DNA of 64,000 bases, from NCBI GenBank assembly GCA_964036295.1, contig OZ038473.1, forward strand, positions 1,743,501-1,807,500, in the 5' to 3' direction. Below are positions 1 to 11,700 of the stretch, piece after piece. This stretch comes from Plumapathes pennacea. Taxonomy: Eukaryota; Cnidaria; Anthozoa; Antipatharia; Myriopathidae. Below the pieces are notes generated by a model. That model made no database searches. It saw only the letters and a list, made by a program, of their open reading frames with translations, and was not told the origin of the DNA. How positions within the stretch are numbered: position 1 is the first letter of the stretch; each line of letters starts with the position of its first letter. Position numbers and translations under genes: made by a program.

Positions 1-1190
1 TGATGAATTCCTCGCAAACTGTCCTGTAAAAGATTCTTGCAGGAGCACTGCAGATGTATTTTTGTAAGACTGTATATTGTTGCTTCCACGTAATACTGTA
101 AATAGGAGTTTTGTTAATTTGCGTACACATTTCTTTCCTTTTCGGCATTGTGATCTTTAATTGTTTCTTTCTGTTGCTTCTACGACAGCGCTCAGCATTA
201 ACGGTTGCCCGCTTGCCCGGGGCAACCAAAACTTTTGGTCGGACAGGTAAATTCTGGGCCGGGCAACTAGAAATTATGAAACTTTCTATTGCTTGAAGTC
301 AGTCTACAGTCTGAAGGGCAACCAACCTAAAACCTTAATGTCGAGCACTGTACGACCTTTGTAAACAAAATATATTATTCATGTTCATTGTGTACTCTTT
401 TGAAGAGGGATCGCTCGTATCAAAAGGGTTCTTTATTTGACTAATTGCGGTGTTCATTTCTTGTGAGAATATTGCAACGTTAGTCACAAGTGTTTAACAT
501 GTACTCAAACTTAACATTAGCATGTGCTCAAAATGAGCTAAAAATGTCTTGACATGATGTTGATGTGAAGTGCAATTAACTATTCGTTCTAGAATTGTTT
601 TTCCTTTTTTAATCATTGCAGAAAGTAATACTTGACCATTAAAAATTTATCCTTACCGAAGACCAGGGGTGAATTCAATGAAACACTTAGTACAAGCATT
701 ATATATTTTAAGTTGAACCTGTTTTAAAGTTGAAACGACATTCAAATTTCAACACCTATGCTAGTTTTGTATGCATTTTTTTTACCTGTCTCCGAGAAAC
801 ATTTTACAGACTTTCGTGAGATTAAAGTCCGCGATGTTACAAAAATTGTGTAACTTCTAAAGGACTGTCTGGATCGGATGTCGACTAGTTCAATTCACTG
901 CATGAAAGTCCGTTTCTATCAGTATTTTGGTGAAACTACAGTAGATACAGTGCTAAAGTGATAAAAGTAGAATTATAACGACTGATAAACGCCCTTGCAC
1001 TCGCATTTGAAGCTACTTGAATAGATGCTGTCGGCAAAGAAGGATTTATCCTTGCACTGGCGTAATATAAATAACGACTGATAAAAGAAAATATCTAATA
1101 AGGACAGCAACGATAATACTCGATTTGTAATAATTGTGAGAGCGTCAGTTGTTGTGAAAAAAAAAAAAAAAAAAACAGTTTTTACGTATT
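1..1190. other. 3' flank of the NLR gene, no gene seen
   Basis: No open frame here shows protein-like content. A short plus-strand frame at 111-296 has no recognisable domain. The part from about 960 to 1190 is the 3' UTR or flank of the minus-strand NACHT gene, and a similar copy of it lies at about 11011-11295. A run of 19 A residues occupies 1157-1175. Confidence 0.5.
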
Positions 1191-1191
1191 G

Positions 1192-4100
1192 TTAGTTACT
1201 GGTGCCTTGAGAGTCGTGAAAACTAATCGTCAGCCCTGGTTTCCGTTGTATTAAGTTCTGTACAGCTGGCTCATCTCTGAACTTCTTGTCCAACAATAAC
1301 CATTCTAATTTTGTGTGTCGGGTCAGCGCGGCAGCCAGAACGCCCACAGACTCTGCTGTCAGCAGCAAGCTATTACACAACAATAAATCCTCCAGTGAGC
1401 TGTTGGTTTTCAGTGCATCGGCCAGTGCGGCCAGGTTGCGTATGTTGTTGCGGCTCAAATTAAGCCGCCGCAGCGGCCTATCCGCCTTGACGACAGCACA
1501 GGCGAGTCTGAACCACACGTCAGTCTCGCTCACCAGCTTAAGGCTCGCGGGCGGCAGGAACAGGTCCATCACCTCCCAGCTGCTGCCAACGGGCTCGATC
1601 ATCGCCTCGCCAAACTCAGCGTTGACAGAAGCGCTCTCGTCCAGAAGATCACAGATGAAGTCACCAAACGCAGCATTACCTTCAGCTCGACGCTCCGCTA
1701 GCGACGAAAACAATCTACGAGCAGTTTCCTCCTCGCCTTTCTCACTCAACATGCCGACTAAAAACAAGAGAACTTGCTTATACTTGCGAAGAAGCTCATC
1801 CTCCGTTAATAGACGAAGACTACCAAGAAAATCAGCTACATCGGAAAGTTGAACGCATAGGCTAAAGGCCGCGAAATATTCTTGGAGTGTTTTGTGAAAA
1901 AACTGATAACAACTGCGGGACGTGATTCGCTTCGATGCACTTTTATCTCTGCTAAGAAAACCAAAATGGAGGACATCGGTGGTCGCGCGGCCTTCAGCGT
2001 TGAATTCGTCTTCGTCGAAGTGCAGCTGTTCTTTCTTAATGCCCTTGAGAGCCAATAGACCCAGAAGAGCCAGGTCTTCTTTGTGTTTTGCCAGAGGGTC
2101 CGGGGGAGGCACTTTACCGTCTTTCTTGTATTTCCGCCGCAGTACACAGTCTACTAACTCTTGGTAAAGCTTTGTCTTGCTCGAGGGAAGTTCGCCGCCC
2201 GTTTCGTTGAAGACAAAGCAGAGGAGAGATGTGGTGAGTGGGTTGAAGACTAGGTCACGAAGGAATGCGCTGCTTCCAATTTTGTCAATGAGGGACATGG
2301 CCATTTCATTCCCATCGTTTCCAAAGAACTTGGCAATATAAGCCTCCGCGTCTTCGTAACTGAACCCGACGATCTGGTAGAGGCTATCACAGCTTTTTCT
2401 CAACCGCGAGTCATTTCTGCTCGTGAACAAGAACTTGCACTGCCAAGGGCGAAGCTCCTTTTTCAGGGCATCGAGCTCAACAGCCCGCTTGAATTCGTCT
2501 AATCCGTCCAATACTAGAAGGACGTCGCACTCGGCGGTCTTCATGTACTGAAACAAGGCCGTTTTGAGCTCCTCTAACGCGTCAGAAGGCAGGAGCTGAT
2601 CTACGATGGATTCTTCCAAGGCCTTGGCATCTAGATCACCGCTAGTGGACAGGATATCACGACACTTCAGATTCAAGACGATCCTGAAGTTTGGGAAGGA
2701 CCTGCCCGTCTGTCCTTTGGACCAGTCGGTTGCTAATTTCTGACAAAACACCGTTTTGCCAATTCCGGGTACTCCTTCTACCAGGACGATTCTTGGGTTT
2801 TCACAACATTCGTGCGATTCAAAGATGTCGTACATGTCACGTTCTTTGTCTTTTAGTTCGCCAGATCGCTGGGTGTCTCTTTCGACCATTCGCACTTTGA
2901 TGAAGATGTCATGTAAGACCAACTGCCAGTCCTCCAGCCAAGGGAAAGGAGTTACGTAGGTATTTTCTCGTTCCTCGTACTCATTCTTTAGTATTCCTGC
3001 AATTAAAAACACGAATGAACTATTAATCAGGGAATTGCAATCTCGTAATACTATAGGACCATCAGGCTGACTTGTTGTTGGAAGAATTTCTATGTTTCCC
3101 TTGATTCACAATTTATCTATGCTGCTGTATTTAGTTTTTCTCACTGAAATGCCTGGCCTCAACTTTTGAAGCATGCACAATCATCTATCGGTCTATAAAG
3201 CCCAGTCCTCACTAGCAATGCAAGTATTATTGTCATCACCTGAACAATCAAAAAATAATATCAGTTACAGCTTTCTGCATATTGCAGTGAATTACCTTGT
3301 TTTAATTCTGTGCTTACGTTCAATAATCATAGGCTCAGTATGGTCTGCCACATATTTAAGGCTTTGCTCAGCCATTATTCAGCACAGAAAACTCTTCGGG
3401 TCAGTTTGCCAGTGTTGTGGGTTAGCTCACAACTGGGAAGTCATTCTTATCTACCATATACCCTGCCTTTCGAAGCCCAATTGGCCTAATCATACTTGTC
3501 AACTCTTCTTAATTCCCATGTGGGAAATTTTTTCCGATTTGGTCGAGGCTCATTTTTAGGCTCCCAGGAGCACGCAAGAATGCAAGAATAAGCATAAGAA
3601 TATCGAAACACAGTGTTCTTACTGACCAGTCCTCACATGCAACACAAGCATAAGCATAAAAATATCAAAGCCTTGCGTTCTTCTTATCCTTATGCTTGTG
3701 CTTGTGTTGCACAGGTCTCTGCTGAGGACGTGTGTACTTTATACTTATGCTTGTGTCGCTAGTAAGGACATGCTTATGCTTGCGTCACCGGCCTGTTAAA
3801 AAATTACTTACTTTCCAGTTTTGTCACTTGGTCTTCCAGTGACTGGGACTGTTCGTTTCTTCCGGGAGCTTCGTTACCTGACGAGATAATGGACAATACA
3901 ATCTATATCACAAGACAGTAAAAAGTTTTACAAGCTGCTCTCGTCCAAATTTTCTACAACTTTTATTATTATATCAGCTGCAGGAACTTCAATCACTTGC
4001 AAAACTGTTGGGACACTCGCAGAAAATAATGTAAATTCATCCTATTTCCGTTGGTGAAAGTGCAAAAAACATTTGATATCATCCTTTCCCTCCCCACCCC

Positions 4101-6105
4101 CCTTTTCATTGTTGAGTGTGTCACAGCAAAATATTTCTGAACGGGCAACATTGAGAAGGGGGAGGGGGTGGGACTGATGGATAGTAGCTATAGTCTGCAT
4201 TGCCTGAAAAAGAGCCAAGTGTCCCAACTACTTTTGAAAGTGATTGTTGCTGTTGATGGGCAGTTCATCCTTCCAGTTCTGTAAGTGTGTTCCTAAAAAA
4301 ATTAGTCTAACAATCAGAAGGATATGTAGGATCATCAATTCAATATTCCTGTGGAGGCACATCCTCCTCCTCTAACTTTTCCAGAAATAAGTTTTAATGC
4401 TCACAAAAACAGATTTCCCAGACTCTCGATGGTGCTGTAGATATAAAATCTGGAATTGCTGTATAAAACAAGATACACAGGAGAGAGTCTACTCACTTTC
4501 TTGTTGACCCACAAGTGGCGCTTGTTCTGGAGTTGAAGCAGTATTATTGTCATCACCTGAACAAACAATCAAAAAATAATATCAGTTATAGCTTTCTACA
4601 TATTGCAGTGAATTACCTTGTATTAATTCTGTGCTTACATTCAATAATCATAGGCTCAATATGGTCTGTCACTTATTTTAGGCTTTGCTCAGCCATTATT
4701 CAGCTAAGAAAACTCCTCAGGTCAGTTTGCCAGTGTTATGGGTTAGCTCACAACTGGGAAGTCATTCTTATCTACCATATACCCTGCCTTTCAAAGCCCA
4801 AATGGCCTAATCTATACTTGTCAACTTTTCGAAATTCCCATGCAGGAAATTTTTTCCAATTTGGTTAGGCTCATGAAACGGACTGGGGCGAGCACAAAAA
4901 AGACTGGGAACAAATTTCAAGATTTCCACCATGGTCAAACATGGCCATCTTTGAACCCCACATCAATCCGATTGATCAGATCCTGCTAATTTCGGTTTGA
5001 CTTTCACCCTGACTCGACTGTTATGCTGGACCTTTTAGTAGCTTGTTTAGTAGGTCATTCCAGACTGCTTCTCTATGCGGAAGATTTCATTGCAGGAGAC
5101 TTTGGCTCCAGTGTGGGAGACTTGGCATGTATACTAATCCCAGGTTAAGTCAAAACAATCCTGCCATTTTAGTTCTGAAAATAAAGTGGCTTGTCTACCA
5201 AGATGCCACATTACCTTATTTAGAACTGAACTAACTGGGCTTTAAGGAACCAGCCCTGCACATATGAGCGAGGTCATTTGATACTGACAGCCATGCATAG
5301 TATGCAGTTATACAGTTATATATACACCATAGTACACTGAACGTTACTAATGATTAACACTGAAAGTAGCACATGATTTTCTCCATAAATTTTGCCTACC
5401 TGATACTTGCATTAGGTATACTCTGCAGAACTCCTTGTCATCAGGACAAAATCCCATCTTATTCCAGAGATAGATGATCTCAATCAAGGCCAGAAGCAGG
5501 ACAATACACTGCATCGAAAACAGGACAATGCTCAAGATGGATTTTTCCAAAGCAACATGATTCTTGCAGTGATAAACCAAGGGTGCTGCGGTGGTATTCA
5601 AAGCTCTGGTGTAGTTGTATCCTGAATCAGAAACTGGCTCTGTTGGTGGTGGAGTGAAGTCCCATTCACTCGGAAATATGACTGGGTAAAAATGGGCCAA
5701 CTGGAGAGGCACAAAGACAGCTAGCAACAAGAATCTGAAGAGCAGCACACCCAAGTATGCTCTGAACACCCCGCAATGGCATGCTGATGATTGGAGAACC
5801 TTGAATAAAACTAGATACACCAAAGTAACCAGCAGTACAGGAAGGGCCTCTGATAAAACAAATGCATACAAGGGAAACTGGTTACCATTCTTCAGCCCAT
5901 AGTCATCATAAGCTTCTTCCTTCACCCAGTCAGGAGCCTTGTCACCTCTTGGTATATTACACGAGAACCGAAGGAGTTCAGCTCCAGCTATGGTAGAAGC
6001 AGTAACCAGACAGATGGAAGACAGAGTGATGAAGATTAGCAAGCTCAGAGTACTCAGTGGGTTGAAGGATTTCTTCAGCTCGTCCAGGGTAAAACATCGA
6101 TCCAT
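1192..6105 (-). CDS. Four-TM domain fused to NACHT and LRR (NLR-like protein)
   Basis: Four exons on the minus strand join in phase 1 throughout: 6105-5400, 4556-4497, 3877-3812 and 2996-1192, giving about 878 residues. The first exon encodes four hydrophobic segments (about residues 18-40, 82-102, 115-137 and 185-210). Two outer loops each carry a cysteine, and the second also has the sequons NYT and NTT. Exons 2 and 3 are short hydrophilic linkers. The last exon holds a NACHT NTPase with Walker A GVPGIGKT and Walker B LLVLDGLDEF, a winged-helix-like part, and two or three leucine-rich repeats (LRRLNLSRNNI, LEWLLLDKKF). NACHT-LRR proteins are STAND NTPases used in innate sensing, and cnidarians have many. 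The 4TM part recalls the pannexin/LRRC8/CALHM topology, but that is inference. The start is the ATG at 6105, preceded by a possible 5' UTR acceptor. The 3' end is the TAA at 1192. Introns carry duplicated and inverted repeats. Confidence 0.85.
3226..3545. repeat. Intronic duplication, copy 1 (pairs with 4546-4866)
   Basis: About 320 bases match 4546-4866 closely, in the same orientation. Both begin with the acceptor side of NLR exon 2 (minus-strand CAG followed by GTGATGACAATAATAC) and run into the intron. This copy keeps the acceptor and the first 16 exon bases, then diverges into sequence with no donor at the matching place, so it is probably not a working exon. Confidence 0.75.
3575..3800. 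repeat. Inverted-repeat element in NLR intron
   Basis: The segment has opposed copies of a motif around GCAACACAAGCATAAGCAT and its reverse complement, with AAGCATAAG/CTTATGCTT units recurring on both arms. It lies just downstream, on the minus strand, of the small exon at 3877-3812. It looks like a degenerate foldback or MITE-type insertion. Confidence 0.5.
4546..4866. repeat. Intronic duplication, copy 2 (contains exon 2 acceptor)
   Basis: This is the partner of 3226-3545. It includes the 5' end of functional exon 2 (4556-4497) and the intron upstream of it on the minus strand. The exon is intact here, so this is probably the parental copy. Confidence 0.75.
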
Positions 6106-6199
6106 GCTCCTAAAACTGCCTTTCCCTGTATCAAAAGGTGAAGTGCATTGTTTCAAAATATGAATAACATTCAACAACAATGTGAAAATGACCACTGTT

Positions 6200-7345
6200 A
6201 GTCTAATTCAGTGGAACCCAATGGTTGCTAATCAAATGCTCCAGAGAGCAAACTTGTGTTAAATGTCATGACAAAACGATAGGGCATAGTATATGCAAAT
6301 TTTCCTCAGTAAATATTTCAGGTGTCTCATCCTTGCACCATATTTTTATAGGAGTCCCCTCCAGGTTCAGAGCATCTCTCTTGCATTACTCTAGCTTGAG
6401 GTGTCATGTAGATACATCAAATCGGGATCAAATTTGACACGCACGGCTTGTTGCTTGTGGCTAACACAAGCTTTAAAATGGAGCGTGTTTTTTCTCTTTT
6501 CTTATTTTTCTGGGTTACGAATCAGCACACGGTGATTGGTTCGCATTATCACGTGATTTGCGATGACGTTATGCAATTGACTTCCCTCGCGAACGACTTG
6601 GATGTCGGCGATTGAAGCAAGAGACTGAAATTGAATTGTGTTAAAGTTAGCCTGTATCCCATCCAAACTGAACATCGGTTGGCTTTCTGGATGCACGGAA
6701 GAACGATTTTGGCTTCCATTGTTTTTAAGCGTCGGAAGATTTGAAAATAGCCGTACACAAATGCTTGATGTGTTACCAGCGGGACCACCGTAAAATACGA
6801 AGGGTTGTGTTTTTGCAATTTCTAATGAATTTGTTCTGTTTTATTTTTATTTATTTATTTTTCTAACATCGGTTGTTTCACTCTTCTGTGTTTTGCGTTG
6901 TTATTGCGACAATTTGGCATGGTGCCATGAAGGTCAAACAATCAGTGGCACCGATGGCGTTTTACTATATCGCAAACAAATCTGATGCCGTTGGTTTAGT
7001 ATCCGCCAAAAGTTCTGTAGTGACAGTAAACACGGCTTGGAAGATACTAGGCCGGAAAGTTGAACCTCTCGGCCGTATAAAAAAGTCAAAAATATCCATT
7101 TCCGGTGAATGTTTACAAGTTCATACAGTATGCAAATTATCAGGTATTTCAATTCTTGGTTTGCATGTGACGTCATAAAGTAACGTATCCTATAAGTCCA
7201 ATATACTAATATGTTCAAGACTATTAGGCTATAAGACCTTAAGACTTAAAGCAAAATTCTGGGTTGATACAAAATATCTATCGGGAGCTATGGACGTTTG
7301 AATACCGTGACAACAAAGCCGTGTGACACGCTCTTCGCCAAACAA
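6200..7345. other. Upstream flank of NLR gene, no gene seen
   Basis: Only short frames without recognisable domains occur. The region is the likely promoter and upstream flank of the minus-strand NLR gene, whose ATG is at 6105. I could not assign a TATA box or a transcription start with confidence. Confidence 0.4.
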
Positions 7346-7348
7346 AAA

Positions 7349-7766
7349 CGCCCGGGGGGGGGGGGGGGGTACTCAATAGGAATTTGGGTAGGGGTGTTCC
7401 GCTGACTCTATAAAACCCTGACCCTATTCAAGACACAAAAATGGAAATTTTGCTATCCTGTCTAAGACAAAGTGCTCTAATTTGATACCCTGTTCAAGAC
7501 TAAGTTTAGATAAGTTAGCCTGCGTTGCACGCGTTTCCACTGGAACATATGAAGAAATCACGCGAAAATGCCGAGAGCAAAAATGTGGTTGAGGGGGGAG
7601 GGGAAGAGGAGAAAATCTTCAGAAAATAACCCTGTTTAAGACACGAAAATGTAAAATTTGATACCCTGTTTAAGACAGAAGACCCTGAAAATGATACCCT
7701 ATCGGGCGGAACATCCCTATATAGGAAATATATGGGAGTACCCCCCCCCCCCTCCCCCCGGGCAAA
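7349..7766. mobile_element. MITE-like element with G-run terminal inverted repeats
   Basis: The left end reads CCCGGG followed by a long G run and GTACTC. The right end reads GGGAGTAC followed by a long C run ending CCCCCCGGGC, the inverted complement of the left. The interior has repeated phrases of the type CCCTGTTTAAGAC and no open frame. Size (about 418 bases), inverted ends and lack of coding suggest a non-autonomous DNA transposon. The homopolymer ends make exact borders unsafe. Confidence 0.6.
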
Positions 7767-7928
7767 AACGGTTGCTTGTGTCTGAATTAAAGTTTTCCTT
7801 CACGAAACATTTTTAAATTGGCACTGCGAAAGATGTGAAGTAACAACATCAAGCTGAGACGCAGGTCAGCTTCATTTCGTGTTTCGAGTTATTGGCCGCC
7901 AGTTGGTGGACAACCTTGGTGCGGCCGC

Positions 7929-8151
7929 TTAAAGCTGGTGTTACACTGGTCGATTTGCAACGACAATTTGCAACGCCGATTTTTTACAAATTCACGCAAC
8001 GGTGTTGCAAGTTTTTGAATCGCTTTCAAAAACTTGCAACGCGTTGCAGCACTGCCAACATCGCGAAAAATCGTTGGCAATGGGGTGTTACACCTGAACA
8101 ATCTGCGCAACATCGTATCGTTGCAAATCGACCAGTGTAACACCACCTTAA
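7929..8151. mobile_element. TTAA-flanked MITE, copy 1
   Basis: A 223-base element lies between two TTAA tetranucleotides. Its inverted ends share GGTGTTACACTGGTCGATTT, and the interior is rich in inverted GCAACG/CGTTGC phrases. A second copy of 224 bases is at 45310-45533, also TTAA-bounded. TTAA target duplication is characteristic of piggyBac-type transposases, so this is probably a piggyBac-mobilised MITE. No transposase gene is present. Confidence 0.75.
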
Positions 8152-8405
8152 TACAATTCTTATAAATCTCCAAACGACCAATTGCCGCTGCTTCGCCAAA
8201 ATGAAGCATAGACAATCCAAAATTGGCATCTTGACTAATTCAGGCATGCTCTTTTCAGTTCTGGAGTCAAAAAGGTACAAAATTATGTTGTTTTGGAGGA
8301 TGCTGCGGTCGCGTGACCCGTGAAACTGGGTTGTTGCAAACGAAGAATATTCCCACGGGGCCTTCGATAGTTGTTTTTCTCTTTATAAAACACTTTTTCG
8401 TGAAT

Positions 8406-8706
8406 AGAGCGGTTTTCCGATGACTGTCGAAAGTAATTGTGTGATTGCTTTGGTTTTGCGTTTGCTTCGCTTTCAGATTGGTCCACACGAGTTTGTCAGC
8501 ATGCTCAGCCAATCAGAGACAAAACCAAAACCAAACACTTCTCACGCAAGCGATGGCGTGTACTCGCACTGCTGACTGGAAAGTAAAACCAAACGCAAGA
8601 CCAAACTTTGGTTTCCAATTGGCTGAACTGTTTTCTCTCAGTCTCTGTGATTGGCCTGTGTGATTACTTTGGTTTTGGTTTTCGACAGTCATCCGAAAAC
8701 GGCTCT
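8406..8706. mobile_element. MITE family B, copy 1
   Basis: Inverted ends of about 25 bases are recognisable: GATGACTGTCGAAA on the left and TTCGACAGTCATC on the right, with flanking CGGTTTTC/GAAAACGG. The interior is AT- and T-rich with no open frame. Related copies lie at 15212-15478 and, degraded, at 18340-18597, the last two in introns of the large receptor gene. Confidence 0.7.
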
Positions 8707-11700
8707 ACCTGTTTGACCGAAATTAGAAGAAAAGAGGGCAAGAAAAATAAAGGGAGCTCTTGGATCCGCCATGCGCAAAAATTGACTCGGCTATAATATC
8801 TTTGCATTTATAACATAGCCACGATACAAGCCGCGCGCTGATTGGTCGAAAACTGTGGTTTGCCAGAATATAAAGCACGCTTACCCGTGGTTTATAAGTT
8901 ATAAACCACGCTTACGTCATCCTCTGGCAAAAAAATTAAAATAATGCGAGAATGGAGTTTGGCTTTAAGTGGAAGACACCGGCTAGTACGGCATGATCAA
9001 AGCAGTTCACCGTGAATCGGTAAACGTGACCTCATCAAAAAGCACTTCAACAGTTTGGAGAGGGAAAATCTATGTCGAAGAACGGACGCGGCACAAGTTT
9101 CTTGTCAGCGTCGTAAAAAGCGACTCAGTTTAATTTATTAGCACTGTCCCTAAGTACAGCATATTTGGGAGCCACAATTACATCCGCGGGTTGTTTGAAG
9201 TTGAATGCTTTCAACAAAGAAGGAGAAGGCAAACCATTCAGTTGAAGAAGATCGGCCAACTAAGCAATCACTGAACATGAACGGCGAAGACAGACAAGCA
9301 GACGTGTTTGTAGTGATGCAAGAGAAAGGACAAGCAACAAAGGTCAGTCAGTGGAAATCGAACAATCACCGTGACAAATATATTCTATCCCGTATCTTGT
9401 AACTCGATCACTTCAAGAATGTATTAAAATCTGTATGCTGATCATTTCCCTCGAAGTATTGTTTTAATACCCTTTTGTTGCGGCTACCGTATTTGCTCAG
9501 AGCAATCGGAACTTGGAGTCTTGAATGATTTAGTCAGATGTCTTATTTTTTCTTTCAAGACTAAAACTGTAACAAATGCTGTAATCAGAAACGCGGTGAT
9601 TGCAGCGCGAATCGTTCACAAGCCCTTTGAAGTATGACTAAGTCTGAAGCCCGTGTATAATTTGAAGTAAACCGTTCAAGTTTTGCTTTGATTTTGGGAG
9701 AAATCATGCTGTTTTGAGCGGCATACAAAACAATTCGAGCTCATTAAATATGCATGTCTGAGTCTAGTGCATGCAATCCAGAGTAAAAAAAATCGCACAG
9801 GAAGCCTATTTAATTGTACTGCCTATGAATTCAAAACTGGAAAATCAGTGTTCCTTTTTTTCTCGTACTACGGCGGCCGACCAACTTCAAAATTTAAGTA
9901 TTAAATTTTGAGAACGTGCCTGGCAGACTGTATGAATTAATTTGACGTGCCGACCGTGGGAAATACGTACGGCGTCACGCAATCGACTCTTTTTTCCACG
10001 CAAAAGTACCGCAAAACACACCATTCTTTTTCTCCTTCCTTTGCGTGTAGCACTTGACTTCGAAGAAAAGATTGAGTCAGCATTTCGGTAAAACAAAGGC
10101 TGCTCTTGTTGAGCAGTACCAAAGTAAAAGTCCAATCAATGGCAGAGCGAGGGGGTATCTGCGATCATCGTATTTCTAGTTAAATAAACGCTCGAAAAAA
10201 GTTCCTCTCCCGGGATCCCGCGTGTCTCTATTCATTGTACTAATGACGCCACAAGCGCACTGGCCAGCGCACCGGCCAGCGCACCGGCCACCGCCCTGTC
10301 TTGTTTCAGAACTCAAAAGCACAAATAAATAATCCGAGAAACCCAGAAGACGAGTGAAACGACTTCACCGGTTCCCACGAGTGATTTCGATTGAAAATCA
10401 GGCATCTCGTCAGGCGCTCAGTGCAAGAATTCGACAACAGATGGACGAAGCACGTCGAAGCTGGTGACGATCGAAATTGATTTGAACTTGAACAGCTCCC
10501 GATTTTTCACGTGCTGACTCAAAAGAAAGGAACATTTACTCACCTTGATCGATAACGGACCTTAAAAACACAAGAGAAGTCCTACAGCAAAGCGACAAGC
10601 AACCGTGGCGTGCAGAGTAGGGCGGAAATAGTTCAACGGGGGGTGGGCCCAGGGCCACCCGCGCACGGTTGCTAGAGTCCTGGGGACAGGCCCTACTTTT
10701 TCTCCCCAGTCGGGCAAAGAAAAGTAGAGCTTGATTGTGCTTTGATACAAGAATGCGTGTACCCTAGTGCCAACCGTTTTCCCACTATACAGGAAAAGGG
10801 AATTCAAACGTGTTGCACCGGGATGGCCGCCATGCAGAGAGCTCGTGTAAATCAGTCCGCATTTTCACCGACTAGTAAAGTTTGTAGTAACGAAAAATAT
10901 GTGAAAACTCCAGGGCAAGTCATCACTTCGACAACCGATCGCAAACACAGCCAGATTTCCGCTTCTTTTGTCCGGGGGCGGGGAATTTGTAATTTTGGTC
11001 GGCTCCGGGGGTGGAATTGTAACGACCGATAAAAAATAGGCAAGCAGCCTTAAATACGCACTTGCACCCAATTTGCACTTGAAGCTACTCGAATAGGTGC
11101 TGCCGGCAAAGAAGGATTTATCTTGTACTGGCGTAATATGAATTACACAACGACTGATAAAAGAAAATATCTAATAAGGACAGCAACGATAATATTCGAT
11201 TTTATGATAAATATTTATGAGAGCGTCAGCTGTTGCAGAAAGAACCCACATTTTTTACGTATTGTCAAATATACTGGTGTCTTGAGAGTAAACTCTAGTG
11301 TTGTTGAAATTTCGGAGATAGTCTCCAATTTTTCATGTAACCAGAAGACCTAAAATCCCATATATACTAAAATTCATCCGACAACGAATCTTGACTTTGC
11401 ATGAAAATGACTACCACCAAGAGCGAGTCTAGTGAGTCCTATGTCAATCACTTCTCTGATTAAAACGGATTTTGAATAACTCGACAGCAAAATGAAGACA
11501 GACATTTACACTGGAGTAATGCAGCAATTAATTTGCCATGGACACTCGGACAAATGCATGAATCACTTTACGATGCATCGACCCACTGTGCACTATACTA
11601 CAAAGTCGGCTATTTTCACCTCAATGCTAAAAACTACACGATTCCAAGTTCTAACGCAAACTACTGGTTTTAAGTCCAGAACGTAATCTGAGAAGGCACG

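Noticed and set aside
1286-1852. Plus-strand frame of 188 codons opposite the NACHT exon
   Set aside because: Antisense shadow of the NACHT-LRR coding exon; low-complexity Ser/Arg composition and no domain.
7889-8280. Overlapping frames around 7.9-8.3 kb and the matching ones at 45.3-45.7 kb
   Set aside because: They are translations of the TTAA-bounded MITE and differ in frame between copies.
10562-10807. Minus-strand frame with GWPWAHPPLNYF
   Set aside because: Looks like translated dispersed repeat rather than a gene; no supporting exon context.
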